Source: Bryobacteraceae bacterium
Lineage (GTDB): Bacteria; Acidobacteriota; Terriglobia; Bryobacterales; Bryobacteraceae
NCBI GenBank assembly: GCA_025056455.1
Contig: JANWVY010000012.1
Coordinates: 47,312 to 111,311 of the forward strand
Length of the DNA stretch: 64,000 bases
Direction: 5' to 3'
Below, piece after piece: positions 7,769 to 16,764 of this stretch (position 1 is its first letter; each line of letters starts with the position of its first letter). Both the position numbers and the translations under genes were made by a program. The notes under the pieces are model-generated. The model saw only the letters and a program-made list of their open reading frames with translations. It did not search any database and was not told the DNA's origin.

Positions 7769-10078
7769 ATGATTCGACTGGGGTGTGTTGCGTTTGTCGG
7801 GATCTTTTTCGCGCCCCTTTTGGAAGCTCAACCGCAGAACGACATCCGGGCGATTTACGACCGGCTGTGCGCTGGATGTCACGGGCTCGATGCGCGCGGT
7901 ACGCAGCAAGGGCCAGGTCTTTCGGGCAATCCCCGTCTCCAGAGGCGAAACGCGCAAAGCATTCGCAAGATCATCCGTGAAGGCGTGCCCTCAGCCGGAA
8001 TGCCCGCCTTTCAACTGCCGGAAACGGTCCTAGACCAGCTCGTGGCACTCGTGGCGTCACTGAACGCCTCGGCAGCCGAGGCTCCTGCCCCGGGTAATTC
8101 CACTGCCGGCCGGGCGCTGTTCTTTGGAGCAGCGCAGTGTTCCAGTTGCCACATGGTCTGCGGCGAGGGTTCCCCGCTGGGGCCTGATCTCTCCTCCGTA
8201 GCGCGCGAACGCACGGTGGATCAACTGCGCCAGGCGCTGCAAAACCCGCAAGCTTCGATCGCACCCGGCTACCGCCTCGCCACAGTGGCGTTTTCTGGCG
8301 GCCGCACGCTGCGCGGATTTCTCCGAAGTCGCTCCCGTTTTGATTTCGCCCTCCAAACCTTCGATGGTCAGCTACATCCTTTGTCAGTGGAGGACACCAC
8401 CCGCATCCTCGAAGAAAACGAATCGTTCATGCCTCCTTACCGCGGCTCTCAGACAGATCTACAGAATTTGCTTGCCTATCTTTCGACGCTCACTGGCGTA
8501 AAAGCAGACGTGGCCATCCGGCCGCAGCGGCCGACACCAGCGGCTATTTCTTTTGCTGAAATCTTGAACCCGAGACCGGGTGAGTGGCCAACCTACAATG
8601 GCCATCTAAGCGGCAACCGCTACAGTCCCCTGCAGCAGATTCATCGCGGGAATGTCCATCAGTTAGTCCTGAAGTGGTCGTTTACGATTCCGCTGTGGCA
8701 GCAGTTTCTGGCGGACACGCCTTATTTCCGCGAAAACATGCGTTACTTTGGCCTAGAAACCGTGCCCCTGGTTGTTGGAGGGATCATGTATGTCACGGGC
8801 CCCAATCAAGTTTTCGCCTTGGACCCTCGTACAGGTCATCCCATCTGGCACTACATACGCCCGCGAACTCCAGGGCTTGTATCGGATCCCTCCCTGGGCA
8901 CCAATCGCGGCGTGGCCGTTCTCGGAGACCTGGTCTATCTGGTGACCGACAACGCACATTTGATCGCGCTCCACCGCACCACGGGACGCCTGGTTTGGGA
9001 AGTCACCTTGCCCCACGAACCTCAAAAATACGGAGGTACGGTCGCCCCGCTCGTTGTCAAAGATTTGGTGATTGCGGGCGTGGCTGGCGGCGATTGGGGC
9101 ATCCGCGGCTTTATCGCTGCCTACAAGGCCGCGACGGGAGAGCGTGTCTGGCGAACTTGGACCGTGCCCGATGAGGGAGAGCCCGGCTTTGAAACCTGGA
9201 AGGGTACGGCCTATAAGCTCGGAGGCGGTTCGACCTGGCTCACCGGTTCCTATGATCCGGACACTGACACCTTGTTCTGGGCCACTGGTAATCCTTACCC
9301 GAATTCCGACGACAGCCAGCGCGGCGGAGATAACTTGTTCACCGACTGCGTTCTAGCCCTCGATCCAGCTACTGGGAAAATGAAGTGGTACTACCAGTTC
9401 ACACCTCATGACACCCACGACTGGGACGCGACCGAACCCAATGTCTTGGTGGATACTCTTTATCACGGCCAGCCGCGCAAGTTACTTCTCCACGCAGACC
9501 GGAACGGCTTTTTTTATGTATTCGATCGCACAAACGGCAAGTTACTCCTAGCCAAACCGTTCCTCCGACGCGTCACTTGGGCTCGCGACATTGGTGCCGA
9601 CGGCAGGCCAATTTTACTCCCCCCGGGAGATCTTTCTTGTCCGGATCATGCTACCAATTGGAACGGCACAGCCTTTAGTCCCAAGACGCGCCTGTACTAT
9701 GTGATGGCCACGGAATCGTGTACCGTGCGGCTGAGCCACTGGCGAAACCCGTTGCCGCCCGTTGACCCTGGCCAAAAGTTCCTGCGCGCTCTGAACATCG
9801 AAACAGGCGAGATTGCTTGGGAGATTCCCCAGGTCGGGCCAATCGATGGCAAGCGCGCAGCAGGAATCCTCGCCACTGCGGGCGGTTTGCTCTTCTACGG
9901 CGATCCCAGCGGCTACTTCGTCGCCGCCAGCGAAAACGACGGAAAAACCCTGTGGCGGATTCCCTTAAACGTGACCATAAAAACCTCCCCAATGACTTAC
10001 GCGGTCGGAGGCGTGCAGTATGTGACGATCGCTGCTGGGTCCAACATCCTAACATTCGGTTTGCCCCCGTCCCGCTAA
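7769..10078 (+). CDS. PQQ-dependent dehydrogenase with two N-terminal haem-c motifs
   Basis: A signal peptide (residues 1-20) is followed by two cytochrome c motifs: CAGCH at residues 34-38, and CSSCH near residue 125, shortly followed by MVCGEG. The eight-bladed quinoprotein propeller starts near residue 271 with EWPTYNGHLSGNRYSP. Active-site-like elements are HDTHDWDATEP near residue 548 and CPDHATNWNG. Such enzymes oxidise alcohols or sugars in the periplasm and pass electrons through the haem domains. In most quinohaemoproteins the cytochrome is C-terminal, so the N-terminal placement is less usual. The ATG has GAGGAAGAA upstream. It is divergent from the amidohydrolase operon, with 119 bases between. 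Confidence 0.85.
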   Translation: MIRLGCVAFVGIFFAPLLEAQPQNDIRAIYDRLCAGCHGLDARGTQQGPGLSGNPRLQRRNAQSIRKIIREGVPSAGMPAFQLPETVLDQLVALVASLNASAAEAPAPGNSTAGRALFFGAAQCSSCHMVCGEGSPLGPDLSSVARERTVDQLRQALQNPQASIAPGYRLATVAFSGGRTLRGFLRSRSRFDFALQTFDGQLHPLSVEDTTRILEENESFMPPYRGSQTDLQNLLAYLSTLTGVKADVAIRPQRPTPAAISFAEILNPRPGEWPTYNGHLSGNRYSPLQQIHRGNVHQLVLKWSFTIPLWQQFLADTPYFRENMRYFGLETVPLVVGGIMYVTGPNQVFALDPRTGHPIWHYIRPRTPGLVSDPSLGTNRGVAVLGDLVYLVTDNAHLIALHRTTGRLVWEVTLPHEPQKYGGTVAPLVVKDLVIAGVAGGDWGIRGFIAAYKAATGERVWRTWTVPDEGEPGFETWKGTAYKLGGGSTWLTGSYDPDTDTLFWATGNPYPNSDDSQRGGDNLFTDCVLALDPATGKMKWYYQFTPHDTHDWDATEPNVLVDTLYHGQPRKLLLHADRNGFFYVFDRTNGKLLLAKPFLRRVTWARDIGADGRPILLPPGDLSCPDHATNWNGTAFSPKTRLYYVMATESCTVRLSHWRNPLPPVDPGQKFLRALNIETGEIAWEIPQVGPIDGKRAAGILATAGGLLFYGDPSGYFVAASENDGKTLWRIPLNVTIKTSPMTYAVGGVQYVTIAAGSNILTFGLPPSR

Positions 10079-10127
10079 AGGGGGACCATGGGGGAGCGCT
10101 CCTTGAGGCTCGCACCAGGGTTTCGCG

Positions 10128-10925
10128 TTAGCCCTTGCCATCACTGGCGGCCCAGCGGGCGAGGATGCGATGAATTTCGGTCACCCCGTCCGTCACGGCG
10201 GCTGGACCCGGCTGGAGGATTAAAGTGGATTTGATTTCGTGAATTTGTTGGTCGCGCACGGCGCTCACACGGTCCCATCCTGGACGCGAGCGAATCCGTT
10301 CGAGATTGACCTTGCGCCCGCACCAGGAAGCGAGAATCACTTGCGGATCGCGCGCGACCACCTCGAGCGGATCAACGATGCGCCGAGCGGCGTCGTGTTC
10401 CTGGCGGAGCTCCGGAAAGATGGGGTCTCCGCCAGCGATCTCGATGAGTTCTTCCACCCACCGAATCCCGCTGATCAAGGGATCCATCCATTCCTCAAAA
10501 TAGACCCGCGGGCGGCGCTCGAAGGCCCTCGCTGCTTTTTGAATTTCCTCCAGGTTTTGGCGGAAGCGGTCCACCAGCTGTTGCGCTCGCAAACCCGCGT
10601 CCACGATTCTGCCCACTAGCAAAATGGTTTCAAAAATCTCCTCCACCGAACGTTGATTGGTGATCAACACCGTTCTTCCCGCGCGAATCAACTCCTGAGC
10701 AATGCCCGCCTGAAGGTTGGAAAAGCCGATGATGAAATCCGGATCAAGCGCCAGAATCCGGTCGATTTTTGCGCTCGTAAAGGCTGAGACTTTCGGTTTC
10801 TCCCGTCGCGCCTCGGGCGGGCGGCACGTGTAGCCCGAAATCCCAACGATGCGATGCTGTTCGCCAAGCAGGTAGAGCGTTTCCGTGGTTTCTTCGGTTA
10901 AACAAACAATGCGACGAGGCCCCAC
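10128..10925 (-). CDS. BtuF-like periplasmic-binding-fold protein (cobalamin/iron-chelate binding)
   Basis: The product matches the two-lobed helical-backbone substrate-binding fold of cobalamin and iron-siderophore ABC transporters (RIVCLTEETTETLYLLG, IDRILALDPDFIIGF, ERRPRVYFEEWMDP, IAGGDPIFPE). The frame is open up to 11012, but residues before this GTG (10923-10925) look unconserved, and family members often begin at the RIVCL strand. No signal peptide is visible with either start. That is odd for a binding protein, yet common for the cytosolic-looking cobalamin-binding relatives. No permease or ATPase neighbours it. Start and ligand remain uncertain. Confidence 0.75.
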   Translation of the reverse strand: MGPRRIVCLTEETTETLYLLGEQHRIVGISGYTCRPPEARREKPKVSAFTSAKIDRILALDPDFIIGFSNLQAGIAQELIRAGRTVLITNQRSVEEIFETILLVGRIVDAGLRAQQLVDRFRQNLEEIQKAARAFERRPRVYFEEWMDPLISGIRWVEELIEIAGGDPIFPELRQEHDAARRIVDPLEVVARDPQVILASWCGRKVNLERIRSRPGWDRVSAVRDQQIHEIKSTLILQPGPAAVTDGVTEIHRILARWAASDGKG

Positions 10926-11173
10926 ATCCTGATTGGAGCACGGCTGGCGTCGGGTGAGGCGAGGCGGCAGACCAGCCCAACTAGAGGGCGTGCACTCAGA
11001 TTCCCTGCACACACTCTTGACTTGAAACGAATTTCGGCTTCACGGCCGTTTTCGCTCGACATCAACCTCAAAGCCGAAAAGAGGCAGCGACGGAGTCGGC
11101 CGCTTGCTCGTTGATCTCATTTTGGTCTTCACCGGCTCACAGGAGGTCTTCGCCAGAAGCGAGACCCAAGGTT

Positions 11174-11206
11174 GGAAACCGCCTTGCAGACTCGAAGACG
11201 GTTTCC
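11174..11206. repeat. Imperfect inverted repeat in intergenic region
   Basis: GGAAACCG at 11174-11181 pairs with CGGTTTCC at 11199-11206. Inside it, after one mismatch on each side, CTT pairs with AAG, leaving a nine-base loop. It lies in the 250-base gap between the BtuF-like gene and the glycosyltransferase-like gene, both on the minus strand. No T-run follows on either strand, so it is not a canonical intrinsic terminator. It could be a transcript-end structure or an operator. Confidence 0.4.
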
Positions 11207-11266
11207 TTCAGCAAAGGACAGTGGCGCCGTTAGGGGGAAAGCAGCGTGTGCCGCCCAAGCTAAGGC

Positions 11267-12190
11267 CTATTCGTCAATCGAGTCCTCATTTCGCGAACGG
11301 AAGTAGGCGCGGATATCGTCCCGCAAACGGTGGCTGCGCTCAGTCAATTGCCACAGCCCCTGATGGTCGCGCTTGAGGTCTAGGTCTGGATCGAACCCAT
11401 GCTCAACAAGAATTTTCCATCGATCGTTGTAACCGCGATCGCGCTTGCGTCCATGCCAGTAGTGCAGCAACAAGCCGTGGACGTAGCCAAGATTCCGCCT
11501 CACATGGCGCTCGGCGCGCTCCTGCCAAATTTGAACTTTTTTTCGATACCGGGGCGAGAGATTGGGATGCATGGACATTTCGGCCTGTCCAATTAGCGCG
11601 CAGGCCATGTGGGTGTCCGCCGAGCCGAGGATCGCCCAGTCGATCAGTCCTCCGACGGCGTCGATAAATTCGCGGCGAGCGGCCCAAGCATAACCGGGAT
11701 GCCAGTTTCGAAACGTCCCGTAACCACTTGGGTTCGGCTTGGGTTTCGGGTCGTGATAGTAGCTCCAAACAAATCCGCGCTGGATTTCCCCGGTTGGCTC
11801 GTAGTTTGGGTTCAAGTCTTGGGCATGGGTCCACATCTGCACGACATGGTAGTGCTGGAGCTGCTCGACAGTTTCCCTGGCCCAATCGGGCCTCGCAAAC
11901 AAGACATCGGCGTCAATCCAGGCCACATACTCCCAGTCCGGCGGGAGACGTTGAATTCCCACATTGATGAGATTTTCCTTGTGCCACAATTCGTGGCGCG
12001 TACGCAGCTGGAGATGCGTCGCGCAGCTGGAAGAAGTGACCTGGTGAGGGCGTTCTCCATAGGCGGCTTCAACTGTTGTCAACAACGCTCCGCTTTGGAG
12101 CACATGTTTTTCGAAATTCCGGTAGAGCTCGTAGCGCGAGCGATAGCGACAGGGATTGGAGATCACCGCTACGACATGCAGCGGCTTCAT
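11267..12190 (-). CDS. Glycosyltransferase-like protein (GT-A type DxD motif), function unknown
   Basis: The ATG at 12188-12190 was chosen over the longer frame reaching 12415 because AAGGAGG stands five bases upstream and the homologous-looking sequence starts there (MKPLHVVAVISNPCRYRSRY). The 307 residues contain WIDADVLFARP near residue 100, a typical DxD nucleotide-sugar motif, and a tryptophan/histidine-rich second half (NWHPGYAWAARREF, GSADTHMACALIG). It has no signal peptide or membrane segment. Similar orphan proteins occur in bacteria and phages. Transfer of a sugar is inferred from the motif only. Confidence 0.6.
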   Translation of the reverse strand: MKPLHVVAVISNPCRYRSRYELYRNFEKHVLQSGALLTTVEAAYGERPHQVTSSSCATHLQLRTRHELWHKENLINVGIQRLPPDWEYVAWIDADVLFARPDWARETVEQLQHYHVVQMWTHAQDLNPNYEPTGEIQRGFVWSYYHDPKPKPNPSGYGTFRNWHPGYAWAARREFIDAVGGLIDWAILGSADTHMACALIGQAEMSMHPNLSPRYRKKVQIWQERAERHVRRNLGYVHGLLLHYWHGRKRDRGYNDRWKILVEHGFDPDLDLKRDHQGLWQLTERSHRLRDDIRAYFRSRNEDSIDE

Positions 12191-12422
12191 CAGAACCTCC
12201 TTGGTGTGGATGAACGCTGGATAGGCGTTCGTGCGGGTGAACAGCCCAGCAAGGCAACTCAAGCTGTTCTGGCCCAAGGCTAACACCGGAATGTTCACAA
12301 GGAGGTTTTGCGGTGTGAGTAGACGCCTGAAAAACCGCAAGTTCTTTTTGGTCCGGGGCAGTGAACAGCAGCCTGCCCGGTCGGGAGGGCTCTCATAAGA
12401 GACAACCCCCCGCATCTCCGGG

Positions 12423-12956
12423 TCAGCGCAACCGGCTCCCTGTGCGAGGATCGAAGGTCACGATGGAGCCTGTCACGAGCTTTACTTGAAACTGATTCTG
12501 CGCGTTAAAACCCAGATAATCGCCCCAGGCCCAATGCGACACCGTACGCCGGAGCTGCTTGGGATCTGGAAATAGATCCCGTACCGTTACTTTCGCCGTG
12601 ACCTTTCCCCGGTCAAAAAAAGTGAGAAGCACTTCCTCACCCGTGAAGTGGAGCGGGAGAAGATTGACGCCGTCGTAACCTGTGACGAGAATGTTGCCAT
12701 CGTCAGATACTGCCGCCACGCGGAACCATCCCGGGACCGACCACAGCGTTTGTCTCGTTTTTCCGCTTCCCCGGTAGACGGTTGTACGCTGACGGCTGAG
12801 GTTTACCTCGGCGTGGAACTTCCCATTGTTCGAGTAGACGGTGTAAGTAGCAGGCGGCTTGGGGGGCGCGTCGGCCTGCAAAGGCAACGCCATCGCCAGC
12901 ACAGCCGCCATGGCCGTCCAAACCGGAAGTTTTGCCAATCTCCGATGCAAGACCAT
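12423..12956 (-). CDS. Secreted protein of unknown function
   Basis: This 177-residue protein has a clear signal peptide (VWTAMAAVLAMALPLQADA, cleavage near residue 30). The rest is predicted to be mainly beta (TYTVYSNNGKFHAEVN, GNILVTGYDGVNLLPLHF, QVKLVTGSIVTFDP), suggesting a small beta sandwich or propeller fragment. No catalytic motif is recognised. It begins nine bases after the end of the metzincin-like gene, so the two are almost certainly co-transcribed. An inhibitor or partner role for the neighbouring protease is possible but not supported by any motif. Confidence 0.6.
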   Translation of the reverse strand: MVLHRRLAKLPVWTAMAAVLAMALPLQADAPPKPPATYTVYSNNGKFHAEVNLSRQRTTVYRGSGKTRQTLWSVPGWFRVAAVSDDGNILVTGYDGVNLLPLHFTGEEVLLTFFDRGKVTAKVTVRDLFPDPKQLRRTVSHWAWGDYLGFNAQNQFQVKLVTGSIVTFDPRTGSRLR

Positions 12957-12965
12957 CCTCTCGCC

Positions 12966-13796
12966 TCACACGGCTGGGAGAGAAAAAACGCAACCAGGGA
13001 ACATCTGGTTGAGAGTATTCACGATCAGTTGCAGATGTCTGGGTCTCACCTGCCTCCCAATATTCATAATGCTCGCTGTGTCTGATACATGGGGGCTCGT
13101 CGCACGGTATTCGTCGGGAAGCTGGATCGTGTGGCCAAACTCATGGGGCGCTGTCAGAAAACCATTGTCCGTACAAACATCCGTATCCGTACAGGCACCA
13201 CGCGGGTCCAGATCGTCGGAATGAAGGGTGATCTGCCGCGTCCCAAAATTGACCCAGCTGCGGCCCGGGGCGCCAGCCGGAATCTTGATTACGGTCACCG
13301 TATAGTGCCCTGCACGAGTTACCCACCGAATGTCAAAGTTGATCGGAACTCGTCCCGCCGTACGGCTCACAAAGTCTCTCGCCCGGCTATCCGCATTGGG
13401 GGCCAGTTGAACCGGAATCCGGATACGGTTACTCCAAACACCCCAAATTTGGCGGTCGGCTGTGTTGTGGAAATTTCGTTTTTCCTCGTAGGTCCACGGA
13501 GCTAGTGGCGGACGAACCTGCCATAGGTAATACCAATCCTGCTGGAAGAAAATTCGACCCTCATGCAGGACAATGTCGATAACACCCCAAGGCTCGTGGC
13601 GTACGATGTGTGGCATCGCGGCTCTCCCTCCGATTTTTAACGCGCAAAGTTCTCCACCGGTTCCATCAACACGTGTTAGCTTGCCGCTCCAAATTTTCAC
13701 TTGCCGGCAGGCTCCTCCTTTCCTGCCACTCGAATGAGGGGTGCTCGGAGGGAACTGGTGGAGTTGAGCCTTAAAATTAAAGGGCCGGAGAGCCAT
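12966..13796 (-). CDS. Predicted zinc metalloprotease, metzincin-like (HExxHxxxxxD)
   Basis: This is a 276-residue protein of unknown family. Near residue 218 it reads HEFGHTIQLPDEY. This gives two histidine ligands, the catalytic Glu, and an Asp six positions after the second His, as in the Asp-type metzincins such as snapalysin. About 18 residues later SIMNIG fits a Met-turn. The usual Gly two residues before the third ligand is replaced by Gln-Leu-Pro. No signal peptide is seen: the N-terminus is polar. The start is supported by GGAGGTG ahead of the ATG. It lies in an operon with a small secreted protein. Confidence 0.6.
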   Translation of the reverse strand: MALRPFNFKAQLHQFPPSTPHSSGRKGGACRQVKIWSGKLTRVDGTGGELCALKIGGRAAMPHIVRHEPWGVIDIVLHEGRIFFQQDWYYLWQVRPPLAPWTYEEKRNFHNTADRQIWGVWSNRIRIPVQLAPNADSRARDFVSRTAGRVPINFDIRWVTRAGHYTVTVIKIPAGAPGRSWVNFGTRQITLHSDDLDPRGACTDTDVCTDNGFLTAPHEFGHTIQLPDEYRATSPHVSDTASIMNIGRQVRPRHLQLIVNTLNQMFPGCVFSLPAV

Positions 13797-13818
13797 GGCG
13801 CCACCTCCTGGCCCCGCC

Positions 13819-16233
13819 TCAAAAGTGCCACCTCAGCCGGATGGCCGCGGTTCTCGGCTGCACGAGACGAGTGCCCACAAACAAGGATTGGAAATTGTAA
13901 AGCGCCGTCCGGTTGGTGAGGTTGGTGAACTGAACACTCAACTCCCACTTCTTGCGGCCCTCGGCCACCCGCTCCATGCCAACCAACAGATCCGTGATCG
14001 TCCGGGGACGAGTTCGCGGGGGGTTGGAGCGCAGGTTTACGTAAGGAAGCAAATCCGCGTAGTCCGGATCGGCGGCCACTTCGTCCTCATCCGAAGGGTT
14101 GGTCACTAAGCCGCTGTCGTAACGCGTGGAGTTGGTGAGGAAAAACCCGCGCGGGCCCCGCCAGTGAATGACGCTGTGCAGACCCAACTTTTGATCGTGA
14201 TCAATCACAAAGGGACCTGCATTCAGAATCTCGACCGCCGTATTGCCTAAAAACAAGCCTCCCGTAAACGGTGGGGTTGAGAGGGCGCGGGCATGAGTTG
14301 CCGAGACGCTCGCCGTTAGCCCTTTCCAGTCGGGCAAAACCAGGCGCGCCTCGGCCCCGTTGACGCGCAGCCGGGCCAGCGCCATAGGAAAAATGACTGG
14401 CGTGTTGAAGAAATTGTTGTTGTCCTGCTGATCGCGCGCGTTCTTGTGATAGAAAGCAAGATTTAGGCTCGCAAGCCGGCCCAGCGCTTGCTGGAGGCCA
14501 AGCTCATACAAGTTTTGACGCTCCGGGCGGATGGGAACCACGGCTCCCCCGACCGTCTCCCGTACATCGGGCGCAACCAGCACGGCAGATTCCTCTGAGT
14601 TGGATAAGAGCAGGTTTTCATTCGGCGGAGTTTGGTAAGTGCGATTATACGAGGCGCGCACAACGGTGTTTGTCTTCGACAGATGGTAGGAGACACCGAG
14701 TCGCGGCTGGAGCTGGTTGCCCCTGACTAAGAAGCGATAAAAATCCTGGCGAAGGCCCAGCGAAAAGTGAAACGGGCCCCAGCGCGCCTGATCTTGCAGG
14801 AAGGCCGTATAAAGGCCGCCGGCAGCGCGTTTGTGAAAGCGAAACAGCCTGCCTCCGCGCGTTAAGTCGTGGGCTTCCAAGGTCGGAATGTAGTGGGGCG
14901 AGTCCGGATGGTTGAACCGCGAATCGGTCACCCCAAAAGCAAATTGTTCTTCCACCGGAAAATATTGCCCGTCCAGGCCTGCCTTCCATTGATGGCGAGC
15001 CCGGACGACGTTTACGCGGTTCCAAGCCGTCCACGTCGTTAGGCGGCGCCACTGGCTGGCCGTCACGGGAGTGTCGCCAGGACTGGGGTGAAGGCGGGCG
15101 GTGGCGGTGCGCACCGAGAGCGTTGAGTCGAACGTGGCGCTCGCATCCAAGCTTCGCACCCAGCCGCTCATGAGGCTCAGATCCTTCAGTGTCTGCCGTT
15201 GCGCCATCCCGTTGGCATGCTGTGAGGGCAGGTTGGCCAGCTGGAATGAAGAACGGCCTGCCAGGAGATTGAAACGAATACTATCTCGCGAGCTGAGCTG
15301 CCCGTCGAGCCTGGCGAAACCCCTCTCGTTGTTTCCCCCGTTGTGTAAGTTCTCCAGAGAAACCTGGTCCAAATAACGGTTCGATTTCCAGGCGTGAAAC
15401 GACGTTGAATAGCCCCACTTGCCGCGCTCTCCAACAGCCTGAGCCACGCTTTGCAGCGTGTCAAATTGCGCCGCCCCCAGCAACAGGCTGCCCGCAAACG
15501 ACCGACCGCTCCCTAGGCCAGAACGCGTGGTGACGTTGGCCACAGCGGCGACTTTACTCCCATACTCTGCCGGAATGTTGCCCGTATACAACTCCACAGT
15601 CTGCACAATGTTGGGGTCTACAGCGTTGGCAAAGGCGCCTGTCAATTGATCGCTAATGGGCATTCCATCGACGACAAAAGTCATCTGGTTGTGCGCGCCA
15701 CGGGGATGAATCGCCCCGTTTGCGTTCTGAGCAAACCCAGAAAAGGTCACCAGCGCGGTCTCGAGTCCGCGGTTCAAGCCAGGCAGACGTTCGATATCCC
15801 GCTGATTCATCTCGGCCTGGGTCCCGGTTGCTTGGGGTTCAATTAGCTGACCAGGCTCGCGATCGAAGACCCGGATCACCGTTTGTTCGGAAGCAAGCGG
15901 AAGCGTGAACTCCAAGGCAACCGGCACGTTGCTTCGCAAGGAAACGGTCTGGCGCAGGCTCATAAAGCCGGCCTTTTCCACAATCAGTTCATAGGTGTGA
16001 AACGGAAGATTACGGAAAGCGAACTCCCCGCTGGTCGCTGTGGTTGAGCTCACCTCAAAGCCGGTGGCGAGATTTCGTAGCGTGACCTTGGCGCCTGGAA
16101 TAGCCAAACCCGCTGGGTCTCGCACCATTCCGGTGCAAGTCGCCGTGGATTGGCACCACAACTGGGCCCAAGCCCCGAGGGCGAGATTAATGTATAGAAA
16201 CTGTTTCAAGTTCACTATGACTAACCATGGCAC
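13819..16233 (-). CDS. TonB-dependent receptor with N-terminal carboxypeptidase-regulatory domain
   Basis: The 804 residues comprise a signal sequence (hydrophobic segment ending near LWCQ), a CarboxypepD_reg-like beta sandwich (residues 30-115: GMVRDPAGLAIPGAKVTLRN, SGEFAFRNLPFHTYEL), a plug domain (MTFVVDGMPISDQL, ELYTGNIPAEYGSKVAAVANVTTRSG) and a long beta barrel ending in the aromatic terminus RLRWHF expected for outer-membrane proteins. Such receptors import large solutes across the outer membrane. No ligand-specific gene is linked. A GTG five codons downstream is an alternative start. Confidence 0.88.
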   Translation of the reverse strand: MPWLVIVNLKQFLYINLALGAWAQLWCQSTATCTGMVRDPAGLAIPGAKVTLRNLATGFEVSSTTATSGEFAFRNLPFHTYELIVEKAGFMSLRQTVSLRSNVPVALEFTLPLASEQTVIRVFDREPGQLIEPQATGTQAEMNQRDIERLPGLNRGLETALVTFSGFAQNANGAIHPRGAHNQMTFVVDGMPISDQLTGAFANAVDPNIVQTVELYTGNIPAEYGSKVAAVANVTTRSGLGSGRSFAGSLLLGAAQFDTLQSVAQAVGERGKWGYSTSFHAWKSNRYLDQVSLENLHNGGNNERGFARLDGQLSSRDSIRFNLLAGRSSFQLANLPSQHANGMAQRQTLKDLSLMSGWVRSLDASATFDSTLSVRTATARLHPSPGDTPVTASQWRRLTTWTAWNRVNVVRARHQWKAGLDGQYFPVEEQFAFGVTDSRFNHPDSPHYIPTLEAHDLTRGGRLFRFHKRAAGGLYTAFLQDQARWGPFHFSLGLRQDFYRFLVRGNQLQPRLGVSYHLSKTNTVVRASYNRTYQTPPNENLLLSNSEESAVLVAPDVRETVGGAVVPIRPERQNLYELGLQQALGRLASLNLAFYHKNARDQQDNNNFFNTPVIFPMALARLRVNGAEARLVLPDWKGLTASVSATHARALSTPPFTGGLFLGNTAVEILNAGPFVIDHDQKLGLHSVIHWRGPRGFFLTNSTRYDSGLVTNPSDEDEVAADPDYADLLPYVNLRSNPPRTRPRTITDLLVGMERVAEGRKKWELSVQFTNLTNRTALYNFQSLFVGTRLVQPRTAAIRLRWHF

Positions 16234-16504
16234 GCCGCGGGCTCGGTTTCAAGGTGGCGCTGGCCTGCTTCCAGGATGGTTCTCCAGGGATTCGCTGGGT
16301 TATACTGAGAAGGCTGGAGGTGTGCGCCCTGACGGTGCTGCCTTGAGTGCTGCTTCGGTTTCGCGTGATCTCAACTCCGCGCTGGGCTGGCTTGCGGAGG
16401 GAGAACCAGCCGGTCACGTGCGGGGGAAAAGCGCATGCGGCGACCGCTCCCGACGTCTTATACTGAGTTTTTAACCAACTTTTGACATAAGGATCTCGTG
16501 AACT

Positions 16505-16687
16505 ATGCCTAATCCAAAACGGCGGCATTCAAACCGCAGAACCGCCCAACGCCGTGCGCACGATTTTTTGACCGTCGCCAATCTGGCGATTTGTCCCAAG
16601 TGCGGAGAAAAACACCTTCCTCACCGTGTTTGCCCCAGCTGTGGTGTGTACAAAGGTCGGGAAGTCATTGAAGTCGCTGAACAGTAA
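16505..16687 (+). CDS. rpmF: 50S ribosomal protein L32
   Basis: The 60-residue product reads [19 protein letters not shown] and then has [17 protein letters not shown], the two CxxC pairs of a zinc ribbon typical of L32. AAGGA lies 11 bases before the ATG. plsX follows 77 bases downstream, the classic rpmF-plsX arrangement. The usual upstream DUF177 (YceD) gene is not present between 16234 and 16504. Confidence 0.97.
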   Translation: MPNPKRRHSNRRTAQRRAHDFLTVANLAICPKCGEKHLPHRVCPSCGVYKGREVIEVAEQ

Positions 16688-16764
16688 GAGCATCCGGGTC
16701 AGCGGGCGATGACTTTGCGATCGGACGTTTTCTAATCCTGTCAACGCCGCCCAAGTTCAAACCT

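Noticed and set aside
11013..11173. Cobalamin riboswitch upstream of the BtuF-like gene
   Set aside because: No B12-box-like conserved core was recognised in the gap on the minus strand.
16300..16467. Repeated TTATACTGAG (16300-16309 and 16458-16467) as tandem promoters for rpmF
   Set aside because: The -10-like cores are reasonable, but no matching -35 sequence lies 16-18 bases upstream of either copy. The repeat may be chance.
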